DNA of 19,741 nucleotides from JAKLKS01 sp964370855 (GTDB lineage: Bacteria; Planctomycetota; JAJSAM01; JAKLKS01), in assembly GCA_964370855.1 (NCBI GenBank), contig CAYJMF010000088.1, forward strand, positions 1-19,741, read 5' to 3'. The notes below the pieces were generated by a model, which was not told where the DNA came from, did no database searches, and worked only from the letters and a program-made list of their open reading frames with translations. Shown piece by piece: positions 15,115 to 19,741 of the stretch (position 1 is the first letter of the stretch; each line of letters starts with the position of its first letter). A program made the position numbers and the translations under genes.

Positions 15115-16860
15115 TCAGCGGGGGCTCTCCGCCACGGGGGAGCCGAGGTCGATGCGCAGGAGGTCGTCCCGCATGGCCGCCGCCACGACCTCGTCGGGCT
15201 CCCGGGCCGCGGCCTGGGCGATGTCGTCCCGCGCCGCGCGGTCCCCCGACTCCCCCAGGGCGTCGGCGGCGGCGGCGCGGAGGTCGGCGTTCCCGGAGCG
15301 GAGCAGCGCCGTCAGCGCCCCGCGGGCCGCCTCCGAGGGGGGGAGCTGGCCGAGGGCGCGGGCGGCGTGGAAGCGGACGCCGGCGGAGGCCGTCCCGGAG
15401 GCGACCATGCGGACGAGGTCCGGCGCCGCCGCCGCGCCCAGCGCGCCGCGGAGGTTCTGCCGCGCGTAGAACGCCTGGAGCGCCATTTCCGGGGAGGGAG
15501 CCGTCTCCCCCTCCATCCAGGCGACGAGGGCCCGGGCCGCGGCGGGCTCCCCGAGGATGCCGAGGGCGTCGCAGATCTTGGCGGCGACGGAGGGGTCGGT
15601 CTCGACGGCGAACCGGTCGAGGAGGGGCTTCATCGAGGCCGGGTCCCGGAAGCGGCCCAGCGCGAGGGCCGCGGCGCGGCGCCGATCCGTCTCCGGCGAG
15701 GAGAGGGCGGCCAGGGTGCGCGGCAGCGCGTCGGGGCTCCCCGCCGCCCGCAGCGCGTCGAGCCCCTCGAGGAGGGGCTCCCACTCGGATCGCTCCACGG
15801 CGGCGAGGAAGGCGCCGAGGGTCTCCGGGGAGGCGGGGTACTCGCGGAGGAGGCGCACCGCCCCGGCGGAGGCCCCCTCGTCCATCTCGCGGGCCTGCTT
15901 CACCAGCCGGTCCTGCATGAAGGGGTCCTTCGCGAGGGCCAGCACCACCTCGGGGCCGTCCCAGGATTCCCGCGGCGCGTCGAGGGGGACCGGGGGGCGG
16001 AGGAGGGGGAGCGTGTTCACGATGTCGCGCAGCGCCGCGAGGCCCTCCTCCGCCCCGAGCCGCCCGAGCCCCTGCGCCGCCCCCACGTGCACCGGCCAGG
16101 CGGCGGCGCCGGCGCGCCGCGAGGCCTCCATCTCCGCGAGGAGGAGCGGCGCCGAGGCGGGATCGCCGAGGAACCCCAGCGTCGAGAGGGCCGCGGCCCG
16201 CGTGAACTCCCGGGTCGAGGGGATCACCTCCCGCAGCGCCGCCGAGGCCTTCGCCCCGGGATGGAGGCGGAACCCCTCGAGGGCGGCCTGGGAGACGGGG
16301 TGCCAGGAGTCGAGCACGAACCTCCCGAGGAGGGCGAAGTCCGGCTCCGGGGCGCTCTCCGCGTACTGGAGGATGGCCATGCGGCGGACCTGGGGATCGG
16401 CGCCGTCGAGGCAGCGGAGGAGGAAGGGGAGGAGCGCCCGCCCCATCTCCGCGTCCTTCACGCACCCGAGGATGTTCTGCACGAGGCCGGTGTTGGAGGC
16501 GAGGGAGGCGGTCCCCTTCTCGTCGAGGGCGCGGGCGGCGGCGGCGCGGTCGGGGAAGGAGGCGATGCGCTCCTGGGCGAACTCCACGAGGGGCGTGTCC
16601 CCCCACTCGAGGAGGCGGACGAGGCCGCGAAGGCGCGCCGCCTCGTCGGCGGGCTTCGCGGGGAGCGGCGGGCGGGGGGTTGAGGGCTCCCCCGCCGCGT
16701 CCTCGGCGGCCTGGGCCGCGGGCAGGACGGCGGCGGCGGCGCCGCCGGGCGGAGGAAGGGGGGCCTTCGGCGTGACCGCGTCCTCCCCGCAGGCGGGGAG
16801 GAGGAGGAGCAGCAGCAGCAGCGGGAGGGCGCGGGCGGCGATTCGGCTCCTGCGGTTCAT
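15115..16860 (-). CDS. HEAT-repeat lipoprotein (first gene of the operon)
   Basis: This is a 581-residue predicted lipoprotein. ATG at 16860 begins a textbook signal peptide: basic MNRRSRIAAR, a run of eight leucines, lipobox LPAC at Cys24, then Gly-Glu. After a linker rich in Ala and Pro (about 30-65) the rest is made of alpha-helical pairs with HEAT character, for example DPQVRRMAILQYA, TRAAALSTLGFLGDP, RRRAAALALGRFRDP, RFHAARALGQLPP and LRAAAADALGESGD, giving an alpha-solenoid to the C-terminus. Such solenoids bind proteins and no enzyme motif is present. It heads the probable operon; TACAAT on this strand lies only 6 bases before the ATG, so the message may be leaderless. It is divergent from dusB across 50 bases. 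Confidence 0.88.
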   Translation of the reverse strand: MNRRSRIAARALPLLLLLLLLPACGEDAVTPKAPLPPPGGAAAAVLPAAQAAEDAAGEPSTPRPPLPAKPADEAARLRGLVRLLEWGDTPLVEFAQERIASFPDRAAAARALDEKGTASLASNTGLVQNILGCVKDAEMGRALLPFLLRCLDGADPQVRRMAILQYAESAPEPDFALLGRFVLDSWHPVSQAALEGFRLHPGAKASAALREVIPSTREFTRAAALSTLGFLGDPASAPLLLAEMEASRRAGAAAWPVHVGAAQGLGRLGAEEGLAALRDIVNTLPLLRPPVPLDAPRESWDGPEVVLALAKDPFMQDRLVKQAREMDEGASAGAVRLLREYPASPETLGAFLAAVERSEWEPLLEGLDALRAAGSPDALPRTLAALSSPETDRRRAAALALGRFRDPASMKPLLDRFAVETDPSVAAKICDALGILGEPAAARALVAWMEGETAPSPEMALQAFYARQNLRGALGAAAAPDLVRMVASGTASAGVRFHAARALGQLPPSEAARGALTALLRSGNADLRAAAADALGESGDRAARDDIAQAAAREPDEVVAAAMRDDLLRIDLGSPVAESPR

Positions 16861-16866
16861 CGCCGG

Positions 16867-16899
16867 ATTGTACCGGCCCCCGCAGGGGGCCGGTAGGAT
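16867..16899. promoter_or_regulatory. Divergent promoter region with perfect palindrome
   Basis: A perfect inverted repeat occupies 16871-16895: TACCGGCCCCC, centre GCA, then the exact complement. Both ends coincide with a possible -10 box. On the minus strand TACAAT (16872-16867) points to the lipoprotein operon. On the plus strand TAGGAT (16894-16899) points to dusB. In each direction the palindrome fills the spacer and the far arm (TACCGG) falls at the -35 position, a poor match to TTGACA. Start codons follow after 6 and 11 bases, so both messages would be nearly leaderless. It could be an operator for one regulator controlling both directions. This is inferred from layout only. Confidence 0.5.
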
Positions 16900-16910
16900 G
16901 CGGGGCTTCC

Positions 16911-17987
16911 ATGAAGATCGGCGACCTCTCCCTCGATTCCCCCGTCCTCCTGGCCCCCATGGCCGGCGTGACGAACCGCCCCTTCCGCGTCATGGCGCGG
17001 CGGCAGGGGTGCGGGCTCACGGCCACGGAGATGCTGTCCGCCGACTTCCTCGTCCGCCAGACGCCGGCGGAGCGGGAGGTCCACCGCGTCGTGCCCGAGG
17101 AGCGGCCCATGGCCCTCCAGCTCATGGGCCCCGACCCCGCCGTCATGGCCGAGGCGGCCCGCATCTGCGAGGAGCTCGGGGCCGACGTCGTGGACGTGAA
17201 CATGGGCTGCCCCGTGAAGAAGATCGTCTCCCGGGGCGCCGGCGCCGCGCTGCTGCGGGACCCGGATCGCGCCGCCGCCATCGTGGAGGCCATGGCGCGG
17301 GCGGTGCGCATCCCCGTGACGGCGAAGATCCGCGCCGGCTGGGGGGACGACCACCTCTCCGGGCCGGAGGTGGCCCGCCGCCTCGAGGGGGCCGGCGCCG
17401 CCGCCGTCGCCGTCCACGGCCGCACCCGGGAGCAGCAGTACCGGGGCGGCGTCAACACCGCCCTCATCGCCGCCGTGAAGGAGGCGGTCTCCATCCCCGT
17501 GGTGGCCAACGGGGACGTCCTCCGCCCCGCCGACGCCCTCGCGCTGCTGCGCTCCACGGGGGCCGACGCCGTGATGATCGGACGGGGGGCCATCGGCAAC
17601 CTCTGGATCTTCCGGGCCGCCGGGGCCGCCGTCGCGGGCCTCACGGAGCCGCCCCGCCCGGGCCACGAGGAGCGGCTCGCGGAGTTCCGCGAGCACCTCC
17701 AGCGGCTCGTCGCCGGGGAGGGGGAGTGGACCGCCGTCCGCCTCATGCGGAAGTACGCGCCCTACTACGCCACGGGGGTCGCCGGGGCCAGGGCCTTCCG
17801 CGCCGCCATCAACCACGCCGACACGCGGGAGGCGGTGCTCGACCTGGCGGACCGCCTCTTCCGCGGCGAGGCCCGCGGGGAGCGGGCCGCGGAGGTCCTC
17901 GGCGTCACGCGGGACGAGGTGCTCGCCGTGGCGGCGGAGGAGAAGGCGGCGGCCGCCGCGGATCTCGCGACCCGCGGGGAGGAGTAG
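16911..17987 (+). CDS. dusB: tRNA-dihydrouridine synthase (DusB/NifR3 type)
   Basis: This is a cytosolic FMN-dependent enzyme that reduces uridines of the tRNA D-loop to dihydrouridine using NADPH. The 358-residue product has the opening PVLLAPMAGVTNRPFRVMAR (about 11-30), QLMGPDP (70-76), the catalytic block DVNMGCPVKK with the proton-donor cysteine at 100, VTAKIRAGW, VAVHGRTREQQYRG, PVVANGDV and MIGRGAIGNLWIF in the flavin/phosphate-binding half. The C-terminal helical domain is present (RLMRKYAPYYATG). The DVNMGCPVKKIV context fits the DusB branch better than DusA or DusC. It is complete and slightly longer than the usual 320-330 residues because of an Ala/Glu-rich tail. The ATG has no clear Shine-Dalgarno. 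It is divergent from the lipoprotein operon and converges with the TolC-family gene, with 2 bases between the stop codons. Confidence 0.95.
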   Translation: MKIGDLSLDSPVLLAPMAGVTNRPFRVMARRQGCGLTATEMLSADFLVRQTPAEREVHRVVPEERPMALQLMGPDPAVMAEAARICEELGADVVDVNMGCPVKKIVSRGAGAALLRDPDRAAAIVEAMARAVRIPVTAKIRAGWGDDHLSGPEVARRLEGAGAAAVAVHGRTREQQYRGGVNTALIAAVKEAVSIPVVANGDVLRPADALALLRSTGADAVMIGRGAIGNLWIFRAAGAAVAGLTEPPRPGHEERLAEFREHLQRLVAGEGEWTAVRLMRKYAPYYATGVAGARAFRAAINHADTREAVLDLADRLFRGEARGERAAEVLGVTRDEVLAVAAEEKAAAAADLATRGEE

Positions 17988-17989
17988 CG

Positions 17990-19561
17990 CTACTTCGCCG
18001 CGCCCGGCGGCGGCTCGATGCCGCGGGCCTCGAGGATGCGGCCCCGCTCGAAGTCGTAGTTGACGACGGCGGTGCGGTAGTCGGTCTGGGCGCGCAGCTC
18101 CGAGAGTCGGGCGTTGGTGAGGTCGCTCTCGAGGCGCAGGACCTCGAAGGTGGTGCTCTTGTCGTTGCGCAGCCGCTCCCGCTCCGCCTCGAGCTGCTCC
18201 TCGGCGAGCGCCGTGGCCCGGGCCGCCGCCTCCAGCTCCTTGCGGGCCGACTCGAGGTCGCGGCGGGAGTTGCGGACCCGGACCGCGGCGTCGCTCTGCT
18301 GCGCCCGGAGGAGGGACTCCATCCGCGAGCGGTTGAGGACGCTCCGCTCCAGGCGGGCCCGCGCGGCCCGGTTCCCGATGGGGACCTCCAGCACGAGGCC
18401 GACGCTCCAGGAGCCGTTCTCCCGGCTCCCGACGCCGTCGTCGCTCCAGGAGGAGCCGAGGTTCCCCGCGGTGCCGGTGTAGGAGGCGGCGGCCACCATG
18501 TCGAGCCGGGAGAGGGCGGCGGACTCGGCGCGCACCACGTCGACCTCGGACTGGTCCACGGCCACGCGGCGCAGGCGCACGTCGGTGCGGCGCAGCAGCG
18601 CCTCCTCCACGGCGGCCTCCACGGCCTCGGCGGGGAGCGCGGGCAGGTCCGCGGCGGCGTCGTCCACGGGCTCGACCCGCATGTTCCCCGCCTCGGGGTT
18701 GTCGGGGCTCCGCGGGAGGATCTCCCCGAGGAGCAGCTCCTCCACGGAGCGCAGGTCGTTCTCGGAGCGGAGCACGTCCACCTCGCGGGCCGCCACCCCG
18801 GCGGCGGACTGGGAGACGTCCACCTTCGTCCCGGCCCCGGCGTCGAGGCGGGCCTGGTTCACGCGCATGAGGTCCCGGGCCACGTCCAGGGACTTGAGCT
18901 GGGCGGCGTGGACCCCCCGCGCCCGGACGAGCTCCCAGTAGAGGGTCTCCACGGCGCGCACCTTGTCCTCGACGGTGCGGCGGAAGTCGAGGTTCGCGAG
19001 ATCGCTCCGGTCCCGGGCGAGGCGGATCCCCGACTCCGTGACCTCGCGGCCGAAGCCGCGGAGGAGGGGCTGGCTCGCCGTGATGCCGAGGCCGGACTGC
19101 CAGAAGGGGTTGTAGTAGGAGTAGGTGGAGTTGGTGAGGGTGCGGTCGGAATTGGCCGAGAGGAGGACGGTCCCGCCCCAGGGGAGGAGCCGCTGCACCC
19201 CCGTGGAGGCCCGGAAGAAGTCGTCGGAGTTCTGGGCGTCGGCGGGCAGCAGCCAGGAGTTGGCCGGCGCCTTCGCCTCGCCGCCGTCGAGGCGGGCGGT
19301 GTAGAGGAAGTCGTAGAGGCTCTCCGCCTCGGCGACCTCCGTGGAGGCCATGGGCGGCTCGTAGGCGGCGGCCTGGAGGTCGAGGTTGTTCCGCAGCGCG
19401 AGGGCGACGGTCTCCTTGAGGGAGAGGCGGATCGTGCGCGCCTCGCGGACCGGCGGGGCGGGGGCAGCCCCCTCCCCCTCGGCGGCGGCGGGGGTGGCGC
19501 GGAGGGCCGCGGGCAGCATCAGCAGGAGGGCGGCGGCGGCGAGGCGGGCGGAACGACCCAA
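17990..19561 (-). CDS. TolC-family outer-membrane efflux protein
   Basis: This is an outer-membrane channel subunit of the OEP/TolC family, forming a trimeric beta-barrel with a periplasmic alpha-helical tunnel for type I secretion or tripartite efflux. The 523-residue product starts at TTG 19561, supported by GGAGGT 5 bases upstream. A signal peptide (about 1-27, ending TPAAA) is followed by the first OEP repeat, opening LSLKETVALALRNNLDLQAAA. The second repeat contains the typical VPIGNRAARARLE and a long heptad-rich helix (SRRDLESARKELEAAARA), then TTFEVLRLESDLTNARL. A second possible start, GTG 7 bases upstream, is in another frame and opens a spurious frame. No membrane-fusion or pump gene is visible in the window; partners may lie beyond 19741 or elsewhere, so the substrate cannot be told. 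Confidence 0.93.
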   Translation of the reverse strand: MGRSARLAAAALLLMLPAALRATPAAAEGEGAAPAPPVREARTIRLSLKETVALALRNNLDLQAAAYEPPMASTEVAEAESLYDFLYTARLDGGEAKAPANSWLLPADAQNSDDFFRASTGVQRLLPWGGTVLLSANSDRTLTNSTYSYYNPFWQSGLGITASQPLLRGFGREVTESGIRLARDRSDLANLDFRRTVEDKVRAVETLYWELVRARGVHAAQLKSLDVARDLMRVNQARLDAGAGTKVDVSQSAAGVAAREVDVLRSENDLRSVEELLLGEILPRSPDNPEAGNMRVEPVDDAAADLPALPAEAVEAAVEEALLRRTDVRLRRVAVDQSEVDVVRAESAALSRLDMVAAASYTGTAGNLGSSWSDDGVGSRENGSWSVGLVLEVPIGNRAARARLERSVLNRSRMESLLRAQQSDAAVRVRNSRRDLESARKELEAAARATALAEEQLEAERERLRNDKSTTFEVLRLESDLTNARLSELRAQTDYRTAVVNYDFERGRILEARGIEPPPGAAK

Positions 19562-19566
19562 CGTGC

Positions 19567-19572
19567 ACCTCC
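19567..19572 (-). promoter_or_regulatory. Ribosome binding site deciding the TTG start
   Basis: GGAGGT on the minus strand sits 5 bases before the TTG at 19561. It supports this rare start codon over the GTG at 19568, which overlaps the site and is in another frame. Confidence 0.75.
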
Positions 19573-19590
19573 GGGATCCGGGAAAGCGGG

Positions 19591-19620
19591 ATCGTAACCG
19601 CGGCGCCCGAACGGTGTCAG
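19591..19620 (-). promoter_or_regulatory. Predicted promoter of the TolC-family gene
   Basis: Reading the minus strand, CTGACA (19620-19615) matches the -35 consensus at 5 of 6 positions. An 18-base spacer follows, then TACGAT (19596-19591), which matches the -10 consensus at 4 of 6. Transcription would start near 19584 and give a leader of about 23 bases containing the GGAGGT site. The -35 lies within a short GTCTGACAC motif that also occurs near 13550. Confidence 0.5.
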
Positions 19621-19661
19621 ACGCTTTTCGGCAGGGGCGGGCAACTGTCAGCGGGGCGGTT

Positions 19662-19684
19662 CCGCGGCGCCTCCGGCGCCGCGG
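19662..19684. repeat. GC-rich hairpin (10-bp arms)
   Basis: CCGCGGCGCC at 19662-19671 and its exact complement at 19675-19684 enclose a 3-base loop. It lies between the TolC-family promoter and the terminal hairpin. No U-tract is present, and its role is unknown. Confidence 0.6.
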
Positions 19685-19693
19685 TTGCGCCCG

Positions 19694-19741
19694 TTTCGAG
19701 AGGGTCCGGTCCGGAGAGGCCCGGACCGGACCCTCTCGAAA
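19694..19741. terminator. Perfect 21-bp hairpin at the window end (terminator or contig fold-back)
   Basis: The arms 19694-19714 and 19721-19741 are perfect reverse complements with a 6-base loop. The outer ends are TTT and AAA, so read toward the left this could be a rho-independent terminator with a short T-run for a gene beyond the window. Because the right arm ends exactly on the last base, an assembly fold-back artefact is equally possible. The rest of 19562-19741 holds only the promoter, the GC hairpin and no gene. Confidence 0.45.

Noticed and set aside
16798..16825. GAG/CAG repeat as a possible microsatellite element
   Set aside because: It is the leucine run of the HEAT-protein signal peptide and needs no other explanation.
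17983..17994. A 12-base palindrome AGTAGCGCTACT spanning both convergent stop codons
   Set aside because: It arises simply from two TAG codons facing each other across 2 bases. It is too short to be a terminator and no T-run follows.
15557..19597. A 1346-residue open frame on the plus strand
   Set aside because: It runs antisense to the HEAT and TolC-family genes and out of frame through dusB. It is Arg/Pro/Gly-rich with no domain; such frames are expected where GC is very high and stops are rare.

Overview
This is a very GC-rich bacterial window (A/T-rich stretches are rare and stand out) that codes almost throughout. It carries housekeeping genes (glycine decarboxylase subunit GcvPB, prolipoprotein diacylglyceryl transferase Lgt, a DusB-type tRNA-dihydrouridine synthase and a TolC-family outer-membrane protein) around a large block of secreted proteins of unknown role. 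TolC and the lipoproteins imply a Gram-negative with an outer membrane. The split two-subunit GcvP, the extreme GC and the many carboxypeptidase-regulatory-like, kelch and HEAT-repeat lipoproteins suggest an uncultured planctomycete- or myxobacterium-like lineage; that placement is inference. A poly-C run at the left edge and a perfect hairpin ending exactly on the last base suggest that the window is one whole contig with doubtful ends.

Layout: bases 1-1401 (+) hold the 3' part of gcvPB. Bases 1401-1511 hold a perfect 39-bp inverted repeat. Bases 1536-2567 (+) are lgt. Bases 2641-5283 (+) encode an 880-residue membrane-anchored protein with about seven carboxypeptidase-regulatory-like modules. 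Converging on it, bases 16860-5306 (-) form a probable six-gene operon of lipoproteins, in transcription order: HEAT-repeat lipoprotein, kelch-propeller lipoprotein, then four tandem paralogues (called D, C, B and A here, 720, 707, 709 and 619 residues). From the kelch gene onward every junction is the same 4-base GTGA overlap of a TGA stop and a GTG start. A short divergent promoter region with a perfect palindrome separates the operon from dusB (16911-17987, +). dusB converges with the TolC-family gene (19561-17990, -), with 2 bases between the stops. The last 180 bases hold that gene's promoter and two hairpins.

The most unusual part is the tandem lipoprotein array. Copies C and D share a perfectly identical 383-bp tract inside otherwise diverged sequence, and D resembles C in its N-terminal half but B further on. 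This points to recent gene conversion among translationally coupled paralogues. Lgt, the enzyme that lipidates such proteins, is encoded about 2.7 kb beyond the operon's 3' end. No catalytic domain was recognised in the six lipoproteins. They look like beta-sandwich, propeller and solenoid scaffolds at the cell envelope, and their function is unknown.
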